From: Nocardioides luti
Lineage (GTDB): Bacteria > Actinomycetota > Actinomycetes > Propionibacteriales > Nocardioidaceae
Assembly: GCF_014212315.1 (NCBI RefSeq)
Contig: NZ_JACKXE010000001.1
Location: 3,844,001-3,908,000 of the forward strand
Length of the DNA: 64,000 bases
Reading direction: 5' to 3'
The first letter of the stretch is position 1, and each line of letters starts with the position of its first letter. The notes under the pieces are model-generated. The model made no database searches. It saw only the letters and a list, made by a program, of their open reading frames with translations, and was not told the origin of the DNA. The position numbers and the translations under genes are program-made. Positions 1 to 8,201 of the stretch are shown here, in pieces.

Positions 1-128
1 CGGCAGCATCTCCGGCAGCACCAGGTCGCGGCGGCGTGTGACCCATTCGTCGCTGTGACTGACCCCACCGCGTCAGCGGTTCCGCGCGGGGGTACTCGCT
101 AGTAACGTCACGATTCAACCGAGTGCAC

Positions 129-158
129 AGGAGGGGCCCTTCGCTGGGCCACACCACC
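129..158 (+). promoter_or_regulatory. Distant Shine-Dalgarno plus bridging hairpin of etfB
   Basis: AGGAGG at 129-134 lies 24 nt before the etfB ATG, too far for normal initiation. Directly after it, GGCCC (135-139) can pair with GGGCC (146-150) around the loop TTCGCT. Folding that hairpin leaves 8 nt between the Shine-Dalgarno and the ATG, the usual distance. The only in-frame alternative after the Shine-Dalgarno is a CTG at 144, which would add five residues. The pairing is read directly from the sequence; its role is inference. Confidence 0.4.
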
Positions 159-959
159 ATGAACATTGTTGTCTGTGTGAAGTACGTGCCCGACGCCACT
201 GCCGACCGGCAGTTCGAGTCGGACAACACCGTCGACCGCGTTGGCGTCGACGGGCTGCTGTCGGAGCTCGACGAGTACGCCGTCGAGCAGGCCCTCCAGA
301 TCAAGGAGAAGGCCGACGGCGACGACATCACCGTGACCGCGCTCTGCGTGGGTCCGGAGAAGGCCGTCGACGCCGTCCGCAAGGCGCTGCAGATGGGTGC
401 CGACCAGGGCGTCCACGTCCTCGACGACGCGATCGCCGGCTCCGACTACGTCGCGACCTCGCTCGTGCTCGCCAAGGCCATCGAGAAGCTCGGTGCCGAG
501 AAGCAGGTCGACCTCGTCGTCTGCGGCATGGCCAGCACCGACGCGTCCGGCTCGGTCGTCCCGGCGATGCTCGCCGAGCGCCTCGGCCTCCCGCAGGTCA
601 CCTTCGCCTCGGTCATCGAGACCCAGGGCGACCAGGTCCGCATCAAGCGCGACGGCGACACCGCCACCGAGGTCATCGGCGGCACCATGCCGCTGGTCCT
701 CTCGGTCACCGACCAGACCGGCGAGGCGCGCTACCCGTCGTTCAAGGGGATCATGGCCGCCAAGAAGAAGCCGATGGAGACGCTCTCGCTGAGCGACCTC
801 GGCGTCGAGGCGGACCAGGTCGGCCTCTCCGTGGCCTGGACCGAGGTCGAGGACACCACGGCCCGCCCGCCGCGCACCGCCGGCGAGATCGTCACCGACG
901 AGGACGGCTCGGGCGCCACGGCGCTGACCGAGTTCCTCGCGTCCAAGAAGTTCATCTAA
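159..959 (+). CDS. etfB: Electron transfer flavoprotein subunit beta
   Basis: Beta (small) subunit of the heterodimeric electron transfer flavoprotein. ETF takes electrons from acyl-CoA and other flavin dehydrogenases in the cytoplasm and passes them to the quinone pool through ETF dehydrogenase; the beta subunit carries the structural AMP. The protein is 266 aa, the usual family length, and opens with the typical MNIVVCVKYVPD. The ATG at 159 is chosen because family members start at this motif. A GTG at 123 would add 12 unrelated residues and lies upstream of the AGGAGG. etfA follows after 11 nt with its own GGAG, so the two form an operon. The identification is firm; only the initiation geometry is unusual. 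Confidence 0.95.
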   Translation: MNIVVCVKYVPDATADRQFESDNTVDRVGVDGLLSELDEYAVEQALQIKEKADGDDITVTALCVGPEKAVDAVRKALQMGADQGVHVLDDAIAGSDYVATSLVLAKAIEKLGAEKQVDLVVCGMASTDASGSVVPAMLAERLGLPQVTFASVIETQGDQVRIKRDGDTATEVIGGTMPLVLSVTDQTGEARYPSFKGIMAAKKKPMETLSLSDLGVEADQVGLSVAWTEVEDTTARPPRTAGEIVTDEDGSGATALTEFLASKKFI

Positions 960-970
960 GGAGAGCTGAC

Positions 971-1924
971 ATGTCCGAAGTTCTCGTCCTCATCGACCAC
1001 GTCGACGGCGCCGTCCGCAAGCCGACGTACGAGCTCCTCACCATCGCCAAGCGTCTCGGCGAGCCGTCCGCGGTCTTCATCGGCCCGGCCGACAAGGCCG
1101 CCGAGGCCACCGAGTCCGTGAAGAAGTACGGCGCGGAGAAGGTCTACGTCGTCGACGATACGGAGATCAAGGGCTACCTCGTGGCCCCCAAGGCCGAGGC
1201 GCTCCAGCAGCTCGTGGAGAAGACCTCGCCGGCCGCCGTGCTGATCACCTCGTCCTACGAGGGCAAGGAGATCGCCGGTCGCCTCGCGATCAAGATCGAC
1301 TCCGGCCTGATCACCGACGCCGTCGACGTGCAGGAGGGTCCGGTGACCACGCAGAGCGTGTTCGCGGGCAACTACACGGTCACCGCGAAGGTCACCAAGG
1401 GCACGCCGATCATCACGGTCAAGCCGAACGCCGCGACCCCGGAGGCCGCCGACGGCGCCGCCGCCGTCGAGGAGTTCGCGGTGACCATCTCCGACGCCGC
1501 CAAGACCGCCCAGATCGTGGCCTCGCAGCCGCGCAAGGCGACCGGTCGCCCCGAGCTCACCGAGGCCGCCATCGTGGTCTCCGGTGGTCGTGGCACCGGC
1601 GGCAACTTCGAGCCCATCGAGGGTCTTGCGGACGCGCTCGGCGCGGCCGTGGGTGCCTCGCGCGCCGCCGTCGACTCGGGCTGGATGCCGCACAGCTTCC
1701 AGGTCGGCCAGACCGGCAAGACGGTCTCGCCGCAGCTCTACGTCGCCAACGGCATCTCCGGTGCGATCCAGCACCGCGCCGGCATGCAGACCTCGAAGAC
1801 CATCGTGGCCGTCAACAAGGACGACGAGGCCCCGATCTTCGAGCTGGTCGACTTCGGCGTCGTGGGGGACCTGCACACGGTCCTGCCCGCGGCCACCGAG
1901 AAGATCACCGCGCACAAGGGCTGA
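971..1924 (+). CDS. etfA: Electron transfer flavoprotein subunit alpha
   Basis: Alpha (large) subunit of ETF, 317 aa. The N-terminal half is the alpha/beta fold that packs on EtfB. The C-terminal half binds FAD: the stretch [12 protein letters not shown], then [11 protein letters not shown], then [13 protein letters not shown] is the classic ETF-alpha FAD signature (roughly residues 225-280), followed by the [10 protein letters not shown] strand. It starts 11 nt after etfB behind a good GGAGAG site and ends 20 nt before a strong hairpin. Together etfBA would serve fatty-acid beta-oxidation. No nearby dehydrogenase gene names the electron donor, though a fatty acyl-CoA synthetase lies at about 57 kb in the same window. 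Confidence 0.95.
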   Translation: MSEVLVLIDHVDGAVRKPTYELLTIAKRLGEPSAVFIGPADKAAEATESVKKYGAEKVYVVDDTEIKGYLVAPKAEALQQLVEKTSPAAVLITSSYEGKEIAGRLAIKIDSGLITDAVDVQEGPVTTQSVFAGNYTVTAKVTKGTPIITVKPNAATPEAADGAAAVEEFAVTISDAAKTAQIVASQPRKATGRPELTEAAIVVSGGRGTGGNFEPIEGLADALGAAVGASRAAVDSGWMPHSFQVGQTGKTVSPQLYVANGISGAIQHRAGMQTSKTIVAVNKDDEAPIFELVDFGVVGDLHTVLPAATEKITAHKG

Positions 1925-1944
1925 CCCGCCCCACGACGTACGAA

Positions 1945-1987
1945 CGAAGGAGGATCTCCGGCACCAGGTGCCGGAGATCCTCCTTCG
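1945..1987 (+). terminator. Strong hairpin after etfA (copy A)
   Basis: Perfect inverted repeat with 21-nt arms (1945-1965 and 1967-1987) around a single central base. It begins CGAAGGAGGATC and has no U-tract; TCGTTCTCC follows. It sits 20 nt after etfA and probably ends the etfBA transcript. A near-identical hairpin lies at 2998-3040, on the far side of the next gene. Confidence 0.75.
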
Positions 1988-2050
1988 TCGTTCTCCACAG
2001 GTCCGGTCGCCGCGGGTGCGGACCGGCGCCGGGCGGGGCACCGTCCCGTC

Positions 2051-3058
2051 ATGGACGACCTGCAGATCGCCGACCTGCTCCAACAACAGCACCGGATCGT
2101 CTCGCGGCGGCAGGTGCTGGCCGCCGGGGGCACCGACGTGGACATCGAGCGGCTCCTGCGCCGGCACGCGTGCGCGCCGGTACACGCAGGGGTGTACGCC
2201 GCGCACACCGGCCCGCTCGACGCCTTCGCCCGGTCGTGGGCCGCGGTGCTCCGCTGCTGGCCGGCCGCCCTGGCCGGCCCGTCCGCGCTGGCGGTGCACG
2301 GGATGCGCACGCCGGGAGCGGGGGACGGGCGCGTCGAGGTGGCGGTCGCCCAGTCCCGCCACCTGGCACCGCCCCCGGGCGTGCGGGTGACCCGGGTGGG
2401 TCGTTTCGACGAGGTGGCCCAGCTGCACCTGACGCCGCCCCGGGTGCGGATCGAGCACGCCGTCCTGGCCGTCGCCTCGCGGGCCGCCACCGAGGACGCG
2501 ACGGTCGCGGTCGTGGCGGACGCGTGCCAGACCCGGCGTACGACGGCCGAGCGGCTGCGCCTGGAGCTGGCCCGATCACCCCGGCTCTCGCGTCGGCGAC
2601 TGCTCGGCGAGGTGCTGGAGGACGCGGCCGCGGGCGCCTGGTCGGCACTCGAGCGGCGCTACCTCGTGGAGGTGGAGCGCGCACACGGGCTGCCGACCGC
2701 GGAGCGCCAGCGGGTGGTGCGACCGGGGCGGACCGTGGCGCACCGCGACGTGGACTACCTCGGCCTGCGCACCGTCGTGGAGCTCGACGGGCGGCTGGGC
2801 CACGAGTGGGCCCGTGACCGCTGGCGCGACCTCGACCGGGACATCGCCTCCGCCGCGGCCGGCGACCTCACCCTGCGGGTCGGCTGGCGCCAGGTCCTCG
2901 ACCCGTGCCGGCTGGCCGCCGCGGTGGGGACGGTCCTGCGGGCCCGCGGCTGGCCGGAGGCACCCGTCCCGTGCGGACCGCGGCGCGGGCTGACGGACGA
3001 AGGAGGATCCCCGGCACCAGGTGCCGGAGATCCTCCTTCGTCGCGTGGCGGGTCGTGA
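2051..3058 (+). CDS. AbiEi-like N-terminus with DUF559/Vsr-type nuclease domain
   Basis: A 335-aa protein of a type common in many copies in actinobacteria. The first ~90 residues look like the AbiEi-type winged-helix start ([15 protein letters not shown], then a segment ending [10 protein letters not shown]). Residues ~195-300 look like the DUF559/Vsr restriction-endonuclease fold, with E201, D235 and the E244-x-D246 pair in [18 protein letters not shown] as likely metal-binding acids. The function is unproven; DNA cleavage or repair is inferred from the fold only. The gene stands alone. The last ~20 codons run through hairpin copy B (2998-3040), giving a low-complexity tail rich in Gly, Pro and Ser, so the native C-terminus may have been shorter. 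No clear Shine-Dalgarno precedes the ATG. Confidence 0.75.
   Translation: MDDLQIADLLQQQHRIVSRRQVLAAGGTDVDIERLLRRHACAPVHAGVYAAHTGPLDAFARSWAAVLRCWPAALAGPSALAVHGMRTPGAGDGRVEVAVAQSRHLAPPPGVRVTRVGRFDEVAQLHLTPPRVRIEHAVLAVASRAATEDATVAVVADACQTRRTTAERLRLELARSPRLSRRRLLGEVLEDAAAGAWSALERRYLVEVERAHGLPTAERQRVVRPGRTVAHRDVDYLGLRTVVELDGRLGHEWARDRWRDLDRDIASAAAGDLTLRVGWRQVLDPCRLAAAVGTVLRARGWPEAPVPCGPRRGLTDEGGSPAPGAGDPPSSRGGS
2998..3040. terminator. Hairpin between convergent genes (copy B)
   Basis: Arms 2998-3018 and 3020-3040 match hairpin copy A (1945-1987) base for base except one position in the left arm (CCCCGG here, CTCCGG there). It lies at the tails of the convergent nuclease and lysyl oxidase genes and could stop transcription from both sides. 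The upstream gene's reading frame passes through it and stops at 3056-3058. Confidence 0.65.
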
Positions 3059-3067
3059 CCGGTCGCG

Positions 3068-4552
3068 TCACTTGCCGTCGTACACGGGCTCCTCGATCAC
3101 GCCGACCTGGGGCACGCGGACGGTCCGGGCGCCGGGCTTGCCGCCGAGGATCACCTTGCGGAGCGACACGTTGTTGGCCGTGGAGCCCTCGACGAGGCGG
3201 TTCTCGGGGTTGGCGATGACCGCGATGTAGTACTTCCCGTTGGGGAGGCCGTCGAGGTTGAAGGACTGGCCGGCGCGGAACTGGCCGTAGGTGTCACCCC
3301 ACCCGGAGGCGAGCACCTCGCGGATCGAGAGCGAGCCGTAGTCGCCGCACGAGGTCGACAGGTCGGTGTTCTCGGGGTTCCAGTTGGCGTTCGGGACGGT
3401 CTGGTCGACCGCGTCGGTGTTGGCCAGGCAGAACGCCTCCTTCTTGGAGCGCACCGCCTCGGTCTTGTCGGCGCGCAGCAGCGAGTAGCGGGCGAAGTCC
3501 TCGAAGTGCCAGTGCTGGTGCGTGGTCCGGGCGTCCCAGTGCATGTGCCCGACCTGCTGGTAGCCGGTCTGGTTGCCGTCGCCGTCGAAGAAGTACTGGT
3601 AGGCGTCCATCTCGTCCTCGTCCTCGCGGCGGAAGCCGTCGACGACCAGGGGGCTGTCGCCGCCGTTCCACACGGTCGCCGAGAACTGCAGGAAGCGGCC
3701 GCTGTTCGAGACCTGGATGCCCCAGGCCGGCAGCGAGCGCAGGTCGGGGACGGGGCTGCCCGGGGCGCGGTGCCCGCCGCTGGCCGACGTGGGCTCGTGC
3801 GCGGCCGGACGGGCCACGGACGAGGCGTGGCCGGTCGGGCGGTAGTCACTCTCGCCGCCCTCCTTCTTGACGACCAGGCGGAACTTCCGGGTCGCGTCGG
3901 ACGGCGCCAGCCCGAAGGTCCGGGCGTAGGCCTTCGTGATCGTCGCGGTGACGGCGTACCGCCCCGGCGCGAGGTGCAGCGGCCGGTCCACGGAGACGAG
4001 CGGCGCGGCCCAGCCCTCCTCGACGCCCTGGACGGAGCCGAGGGTGTACGGGTTGTAGTAGCAGCTGCGGGGGTACGCCGAGGTCGCCGGCGCGTCCGGT
4101 CGGACCCGCTCGGACCACGTGTTCAGGCAGGCGGTCCGCCTCGAGGTGCGGACCTGGTCGCTGCCGACCTTGCGCATCTCGACCTTGAGGAACTTCGCCA
4201 TCCCGCTGAAGTCCTTCATCACCCCTGCCGGCAGCGCGACGTCGCCCCCGGCCGAGCGCCAGACGGTCTGGATCGGCTGGTCGTACGACGGTCGCGTGGA
4301 CCACAGCTCGAAGGGCGCGCCCTGCGCGATCACGCGCAGGCCGAGGTCGGACCAGACCTCGCCGCCGTAGGAGTAGGTGACGACCTTCTGGGGGGCCCAC
4401 AGCACCAGCGGCGACGCCGGGTCGGGGGCGGCCTGCGCGCCGGAGGAGGCGGAGGCGGAGCCCAGCGGGAGAGCCAGGGCGGGCAGCGCGAGCGCGAGCG
4501 CTGCGGTCACACCGGCGAGGCGGCCGGCGCGGCGGAACGGGTGACGGGGCAC
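3068..4552 (-). CDS. Secreted lysyl oxidase family protein
   Basis: Copper amine oxidase of the lysyl oxidase (LOX) family, 494 aa, exported. The N-terminus (about residues 1-36) is an Arg-rich start, a hydrophobic Ala/Leu core and a cleavage region. Residues ~45-235 are a separate all-beta-looking domain with paired cysteines. The LOX domain is at ~275-475: the copper motif HQHWHFEDF supplies H345, H347 and H349. K371 in KKEAFCL and Y422 in GDTYG match the lysine and tyrosine that form the lysyl tyrosylquinone cofactor in animal LOX. The GTG at 4552 was chosen because GAAGGA lies 6 nt upstream and it gives a clean signal peptide; 34 further upstream codons lack one. The substrate in a bacterium is unknown; oxidation of extracellular lysine or amines is inferred. 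Confidence 0.85.
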   Translation of the reverse strand: MPRHPFRRAGRLAGVTAALALALPALALPLGSASASSGAQAAPDPASPLVLWAPQKVVTYSYGGEVWSDLGLRVIAQGAPFELWSTRPSYDQPIQTVWRSAGGDVALPAGVMKDFSGMAKFLKVEMRKVGSDQVRTSRRTACLNTWSERVRPDAPATSAYPRSCYYNPYTLGSVQGVEEGWAAPLVSVDRPLHLAPGRYAVTATITKAYARTFGLAPSDATRKFRLVVKKEGGESDYRPTGHASSVARPAAHEPTSASGGHRAPGSPVPDLRSLPAWGIQVSNSGRFLQFSATVWNGGDSPLVVDGFRREDEDEMDAYQYFFDGDGNQTGYQQVGHMHWDARTTHQHWHFEDFARYSLLRADKTEAVRSKKEAFCLANTDAVDQTVPNANWNPENTDLSTSCGDYGSLSIREVLASGWGDTYGQFRAGQSFNLDGLPNGKYYIAVIANPENRLVEGSTANNVSLRKVILGGKPGARTVRVPQVGVIEEPVYDGK

Positions 4553-4680
4553 GTGACGTCCTTCGGTGACGAGCGGTGGTGGGTGAGCTTCTGTGAGCGT
4601 AGGACGCGGCGAGCCCGGGTTTGGTTGCTTCCCGGGAAGACACGGATCGGTCACGGTCCGCGGCGCCGGTGACGCCTCGT

Positions 4681-4686
4681 TAGGCT
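4681..4686 (+). promoter_or_regulatory. -10 element of leaderless proA
   Basis: TAGGCT ends 6 nt before the proA ATG (4693). There is no Shine-Dalgarno in front of this ATG. Transcription would begin at or next to the start codon, giving a leaderless mRNA. This supports ATG 4693 as the start. Confidence 0.5.
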
Positions 4687-4692
4687 CGGCCC

Positions 4693-5946
4693 ATGAGCAC
4701 CGAGCGAGACGTCCTGGACGCCGCCGCCCGCGCCCGCGAGGCGAGCCACGGCCTGGCCCTGGCGACCCGCGCCCGGAAGGACCGGGCGCTGCTGGCGATG
4801 GCCGACGGCCTGGTCGCCGCGCACGACGACCTGCTCGCCGCGAACGCCGAGGACGTGGCGCGCGCCGAGGCGGGCGGTACGCCGCCCAACATCGTCGACC
4901 GCCTGCGGCTGACCGCCGAGCGGCTGGCCGGGATGGCGCAGGGCCTGCGCGACGTCGCCGCCCTGCCCGACCCGGTGGGCGAGGTGGTCCGCGGGAGCAC
5001 CCTGGCCAACGGGCTCGAGCTGCGGCAGGTCCGGGTGCCGTTCGGCGTCGTGGGGATGATCTACGAGGCCCGGCCGAACGTCACCGCGGACGCCGCCGGG
5101 ATCTGCCTGAAGTCCGGCAACGCGGTGCTGCTGCGGGGCAGCTCGAGCGCCCGGTCGAGCAACGCGGCGATCGTCGGCGTGCTGCGGGAGGCGGCGGTGT
5201 CCGCCGGGCTCGAGGCCGACGTCGTCCAGCTGGTGCCCGGCGACTCCCACGACAGCGTCAAGGCGCTGATGCGGGCCCGCGGGCTCGTCGACGTGCTGAT
5301 CCCGCGCGGGGGAGCGGGGCTGATCCGCTCCGTCGTCGAGGAGTCGACGGTGCCCGTGATCGAGACCGGGGTCGGCAACTGCCACGTCTACGTCGACCGC
5401 GCCGCCGACCTCGACAAGGCGCTCGCGATCGTGCTGAACGCCAAGACCCACCGCACCTCGGTCTGCAACGCCGCCGAGTCGCTGCTCGTGCACGCCGACG
5501 TCGCGGACGCCTTCCTCCCGCGCGTCGTGACGGCGCTCCAGGACGCGGGCGTGACCATCCACGGCGACACCGCGTTCACGGCGTACGACGGGGTGGAGGC
5601 GGCGAGCGAGGAGGACTACGCCACGGAGTACCTCTCCCTCGACATCTCGGCCGCCGTCGTCCCCGACCTCGACGGCGCGATCCGCCACATCCGCCGCTAC
5701 TCCAGCCAGCACAGCGACGCGATCGTGACCGAGGACCAGTCGGCCGCGCGCCACTTCACCGCCGCCGTCGACTCGGCCGCCGTGCTCGTCAACGCCTCCA
5801 CCCGCTTCACCGACGGGGGAGAGTTCGGCTTCGGTGCCGAGATCGGGATCAGCACCCAGAAGCTGCACGCGCGCGGCCCGATGGGGCTGCCCGAGATGAC
5901 CTCGACGAAGTACGTCGTCACCGGCGACGGCCACGTCCGCCCCTGA
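4693..5946 (+). CDS. proA: Glutamate-5-semialdehyde dehydrogenase (gamma-glutamyl phosphate reductase)
   Basis: Second enzyme of proline biosynthesis: NADPH-dependent reduction of gamma-glutamyl phosphate to glutamate-5-semialdehyde in the cytoplasm. The 417-aa length is typical. Family motifs are all present: [14 protein letters not shown], the [12 protein letters not shown] cofactor region, IPRGGAGLI, and [11 protein letters not shown], which carries the catalytic cysteine. The C-terminal stretch [20 protein letters not shown] is near-invariant in ProA. The adjacent proB expected in some genomes is not in this window. The next genes downstream (nadD, rsfS) match the usual actinobacterial order. 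Initiation appears to be leaderless. Confidence 0.97.
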   Translation: MSTERDVLDAAARAREASHGLALATRARKDRALLAMADGLVAAHDDLLAANAEDVARAEAGGTPPNIVDRLRLTAERLAGMAQGLRDVAALPDPVGEVVRGSTLANGLELRQVRVPFGVVGMIYEARPNVTADAAGICLKSGNAVLLRGSSSARSSNAAIVGVLREAAVSAGLEADVVQLVPGDSHDSVKALMRARGLVDVLIPRGGAGLIRSVVEESTVPVIETGVGNCHVYVDRAADLDKALAIVLNAKTHRTSVCNAAESLLVHADVADAFLPRVVTALQDAGVTIHGDTAFTAYDGVEAASEEDYATEYLSLDISAAVVPDLDGAIRHIRRYSSQHSDAIVTEDQSAARHFTAAVDSAAVLVNASTRFTDGGEFGFGAEIGISTQKLHARGPMGLPEMTSTKYVVTGDGHVRP

Positions 5947-5953
5947 CGCGCTC

Positions 5954-6093
5954 GTTGGTCGAGCAGCGAGCGGCGGCCGGATCGCTCGATGGTCGAGTAG
6001 CGAGCGCAGAGCCGATCGGTCGTTGGTCGAGGAGCGAGCGCAGAGCCGATCGGTCGTTGGTCGAGTAGCGAGCGCAGCGAGCGTATCGAGACC
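5954..6093 (+). repeat. 34-bp tandem repeat array ending in a dispersed palindromic element
   Basis: Four units follow one another: 5954-5987, 5988-6021, 6022-6055 (34 bp each) and 6056-6093. Each begins G(T/A)TGGTCGAG followed by (C/T/G)AGCGAGCG. Units 2 and 3 are almost identical. The last unit runs on to CGTATCGAGACC, so that GGTC...GACC forms the ends of an imperfect palindrome. The array fills the gap between proA and a small gene. It resembles dispersed intergenic repeats of actinobacteria; no spacer sequence separates the units, so it is not CRISPR. Confidence 0.8.
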
Positions 6094-6096
6094 CGG

Positions 6097-6102
6097 TAGG
6101 CT
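6097..6102 (+). promoter_or_regulatory. -10 element of leaderless small membrane gene
   Basis: TAGGCT ends 6 nt before ATG 6109, the same spacing and hexamer as at proA. It lies just outside the tandem repeat array and no Shine-Dalgarno is present, so a leaderless transcript is likely. Confidence 0.45.
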
Positions 6103-6108
6103 GTCCCC

Positions 6109-6252
6109 ATGCTGAGCGCCTTCGCCCTCCACGTCCAGGAGATCAACGAGAACGTGCCGAACCACTGGCTCGTCGGGGGCATCGCCCTGGGGATCCTGCT
6201 GGCGATGGTCTTCGCCCTCCTGATGTTCGGTGCGGGACGAGAGCACAGCTGA
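6109..6252 (+). CDS. Small single-pass membrane protein upstream of nadD
   Basis: A 47-aa protein: a short amphipathic start ending [12 protein letters not shown], one transmembrane helix rich in Leu, Ile, Ala and Met (about residues 23-41), and a short charged tail GREHS. The GC-rich third positions and the promoter-like hexamer 6 nt before the ATG support it as real. I do not recognise the family. Small membrane proteins at this place, just before nadD, are expected in related genomes, but that is from general knowledge and not checked. It is probably cotranscribed with nadD, whose start lies 32 nt downstream. Confidence 0.6.
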   Translation: MLSAFALHVQEINENVPNHWLVGGIALGILLAMVFALLMFGAGREHS

Positions 6253-6284
6253 GCACCGCACCGGACCACCAGGTCCAGCCGGCC

Positions 6285-6896
6285 GTGTCCGGGTCCCGAC
6301 GCGTCGGGGTCATGGGCGGCACGTTCGACCCCATCCACCACGGCCACCTCGTGGCGGCGTCCGAGGTCCAGGCCTGGTTCGACCTCGACGAGGTCGTCTT
6401 CGTCCCGACCGGCGACCCGTGGCAGAAGTCCGACCGGCCGGTCTCGCCGGCCGAGGACCGCTACCTCATGACGGTCATCGCGACCGCCGCCAACCCCCGC
6501 TTCAACGTGTCCCGCGTCGACATCGACCGCCGGGGCCCGACGTACACCATCGACACGCTGCGCGACCTCCGCGCGGCGATGCCGGACGCGGAGCTCTACT
6601 TCATCACCGGTGCGGACGCGCTGGCCGAGATCTTCACCTGGCGCGACGCCGACGAGCTCTTCGAGCTGGCCCGCTTCGTCGGGTGCACGCGCCCGGGCTA
6701 CACGATGGACGCCGCCACGCTCGGCTCGATCCCGTCCGACCGCGTGACCATGGTCGAGATCCCGGCCCTGGCCATCTCCTCCACCGACTGCCGCGCGCGC
6801 AAGCAGCGCGGCGAGCCGGTCTGGTACCTCGTGCCGGACGGTGTCGTCCAGTACCTCGCCAAGCACGACCTCTACCCCAGCAAGGACCAGCAGTGA
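6285..6896 (+). CDS. nadD: Nicotinate-nucleotide adenylyltransferase
   Basis: NAD biosynthesis enzyme joining ATP and nicotinate mononucleotide to give deamido-NAD. The protein has 203 aa, normal length. The nucleotidyltransferase signature [12 protein letters not shown] is at residues ~11-22, and the late ISSTDCRAR motif (family ISST-x-R-R) is present, though Cys replaces the usual second basic position region. The GTG at 6285 is taken as the start; an in-frame CTG at 6249 overlapping the previous stop would add 12 residues but is an unusual start codon. The stop overlaps the rsfS start (GTGA), so nadD, rsfS and the phosphatase gene are translated as a coupled operon. Confidence 0.95.
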   Translation: MSGSRRVGVMGGTFDPIHHGHLVAASEVQAWFDLDEVVFVPTGDPWQKSDRPVSPAEDRYLMTVIATAANPRFNVSRVDIDRRGPTYTIDTLRDLRAAMPDAELYFITGADALAEIFTWRDADELFELARFVGCTRPGYTMDAATLGSIPSDRVTMVEIPALAISSTDCRARKQRGEPVWYLVPDGVVQYLAKHDLYPSKDQQ

Positions 6897-7270
6897 CTGC
6901 CACCGACCATGCCCTCGAGCTCGTCGTCGCCGCCGCGCGTGCGGCCAGCGACAAGCTCGCCACCAACATCATCGCCTTCGACGTGAGCGAGCAGCTCGCG
7001 ATCACCGACGCCTTCGTGCTCGCCTCGGCCTCCAACGACCGCCAGGTGAAGTCGATCGTCGACGAGGTCGAGGACAAGCTGCGCGAGATCGGCGCCAAGC
7101 CGATCCGGCGCGAGGGCGAGCGCGACGGACGCTGGGTGCTCATCGACTACGGCGAGATCGTCGTGCACGTCCAGCACGAGGAGGAGCGCCAGTTCTACGC
7201 CCTCGAGCGGCTCTGGCGCGACTGCCCGTCGATCAAGCTGCCCGCCGACGTCGTCTCGCATGAGCGCTGA
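6893..7270 (+). CDS. rsfS: Ribosome silencing factor RsfS
   Basis: A 125-aa RsfS/Iojap protein. Members bind ribosomal protein L14 (uL14) and block joining of the subunits, lowering translation in stationary phase or starvation. Recognisable features are the early [17 protein letters not shown] helix, [23 protein letters not shown], and the C-terminal [18 protein letters not shown] followed by FYALERLW. The GTG start at 6893 overlaps the nadD stop by the GTGA arrangement. The downstream phosphatase gene starts inside it (7260). nadD-rsfS adjacency is the usual arrangement across bacteria. Confidence 0.96.
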   Translation: MTATDHALELVVAAARAASDKLATNIIAFDVSEQLAITDAFVLASASNDRQVKSIVDEVEDKLREIGAKPIRREGERDGRWVLIDYGEIVVHVQHEEERQFYALERLWRDCPSIKLPADVVSHER

Positions 7271-7877
7271 GCGCCGCCTGGTCCTGCTCCGCCACGGCCG
7301 CACCGCCTGGAACCACGCCCTGCGCATCCAGGGCCAGGCCGACGCGGAGCTGGACGACACCGGTCAAGCGGAGGCCGCGGCGACCGCCCCGGTGATCGCC
7401 GCGCTGCGCCCGTCGGTGCTCTGGTCGTCCGACCTCGCCCGGACGCGCCAGACGGCGGCGTACGTCGCCAAGGAGACCGGCCTCGAGCCGACGTACGACG
7501 CCCGCCTGCGCGAGTTCGCGCTGGGGGAGCGGGAGGGCCTCACGCACCCGGAGTACGCCGAGCTCGCCCCCGACGAGTTCGCCCTGTTCCGCCGCGGTGA
7601 CTTCGACGCCGTGCTCGGCGGCGAGCGCACCTCCGCCGTCCGCGAGCGGATGGTCGCCGTGGCCCACGACCTGCTCGACACCCTCGCCCCGGGCGAGCTC
7701 GCCGTGGCGGTCTCGCACGGTGCCGCGATCCGGGTCGCGGTCGCCGGGCTCCTCGGCTGGCCCGACGACGCCCTGCACTCGCTGCACGGCCTGGCCAACT
7801 GCGGCTGGGTCGAGCTCGGCCTCCGCGAGGGGGACCGGCTCCGGCTGACGGCGTACAACCGGGTCGTGGGGGTCTGA
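7260..7877 (+). CDS. Histidine phosphatase family protein
   Basis: A 205-aa member of the phosphoglycerate-mutase-like histidine phosphatases. The phosphohistidine motif LLRHGRTAWN is at residues ~9-18, with R11 and H12 as key residues. The second half has the catalytic HGAAIRVAV block and the mid-region acid FALGEREG. The gene overlaps rsfS by 11 nt. In actinobacteria the homologue next to rsfS is often annotated as phosphoglycerate mutase, and some such enzymes are glucosyl-3-phosphoglycerate phosphatases (GpgP). The sequence alone does not settle the substrate, so no gene symbol is given. Confidence 0.9.
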   Translation: MSAERRLVLLRHGRTAWNHALRIQGQADAELDDTGQAEAAATAPVIAALRPSVLWSSDLARTRQTAAYVAKETGLEPTYDARLREFALGEREGLTHPEYAELAPDEFALFRRGDFDAVLGGERTSAVRERMVAVAHDLLDTLAPGELAVAVSHGAAIRVAVAGLLGWPDDALHSLHGLANCGWVELGLREGDRLRLTAYNRVVGV

Positions 7878-7914
7878 GACCACCCCCCGATTTCTCTTCG
7901 TCGGGCCGGTTGGC

Positions 7915-7920
7915 TAGTAT
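7915..7920 (+). promoter_or_regulatory. -10 element of the tRNA-Ala gene
   Basis: TAGTAT lies 39 nt before the mature tRNA start, giving a predicted transcript start near 7927. No convincing -35 is visible at the matching distance. It lies in the only AT-containing stretch between the phosphatase gene and the tRNA. Confidence 0.4.
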
Positions 7921-7959
7921 TCCGCGAGTTGTCACCCCGCAGTTCTGGGGGGAAGCAAT

Positions 7960-8032
7960 GGGGCTGTGGCGCAGCTGGTAGCGCACCTGCATGGCATGCA
8001 GGGGGTCAGGGGTTCGAGTCCCCTCAGCTCCA
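7960..8032 (+). tRNA. tRNA-Ala, anticodon GGC
   Basis: A full cloverleaf can be read in 73 nt. The acceptor GGGGCTG pairs with CAGCTCC (one G-T pair). The D stem is GCGC/GCGC with loop AGCTGGTA. The anticodon stem CCTGC/GCAGG encloses ATGGCAT, giving anticodon GGC. The T arm is AGGGG-TTCGAGT-CCCCT. The discriminator A is followed by CC but the 3' CCA is not fully encoded. GGC reads GCC, the dominant alanine codon in this GC-rich genome. Confidence 0.97.
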
Positions 8033-8049
8033 CCGGATCATCGAAGTGC

Positions 8050-8075
8050 AACCCTCGACCTCGTCGGGGGTTTCC
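8050..8075 (+). terminator. Terminator after tRNA-Ala
   Basis: AACCCTCGAC (8050-8059) pairs with GTCGGGGGTT (8063-8072) through ten positions including one G-T pair, around the loop CTC, and is followed by TTTCCTTC from 8071. It lies 17 nt after the tRNA. Confidence 0.6.
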
Positions 8076-8201
8076 TTCATTTCGGGGCGGCGCGAGCGGC
8101 TCCGACGGCGCGATCGTCGACCCGCTCGTCCACCGCATCCGCCACGGCTGAGCGATCATGTCCTCAGCCCCGGCGCCGGGGCCAGGACGGACGGGGGACC
8201 G

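Noticed and set aside
1..100. Possible minus-strand gene start at the left edge
   Set aside because: One minus-strand frame reads like the start of a protein, but no suitable ATG, GTG or TTG with a Shine-Dalgarno was found and fewer than 70 bp are visible.
956..2458. 500-aa minus-strand frame opposite etfA
   Set aside because: High GC opens long antisense frames. Its composition is Arg/Gly/Asp-rich low complexity, while etfA is certain on the other strand.
5954..6093. CRISPR-like array
   Set aside because: The units are direct tandem copies with no unique spacers and no cas genes nearby.
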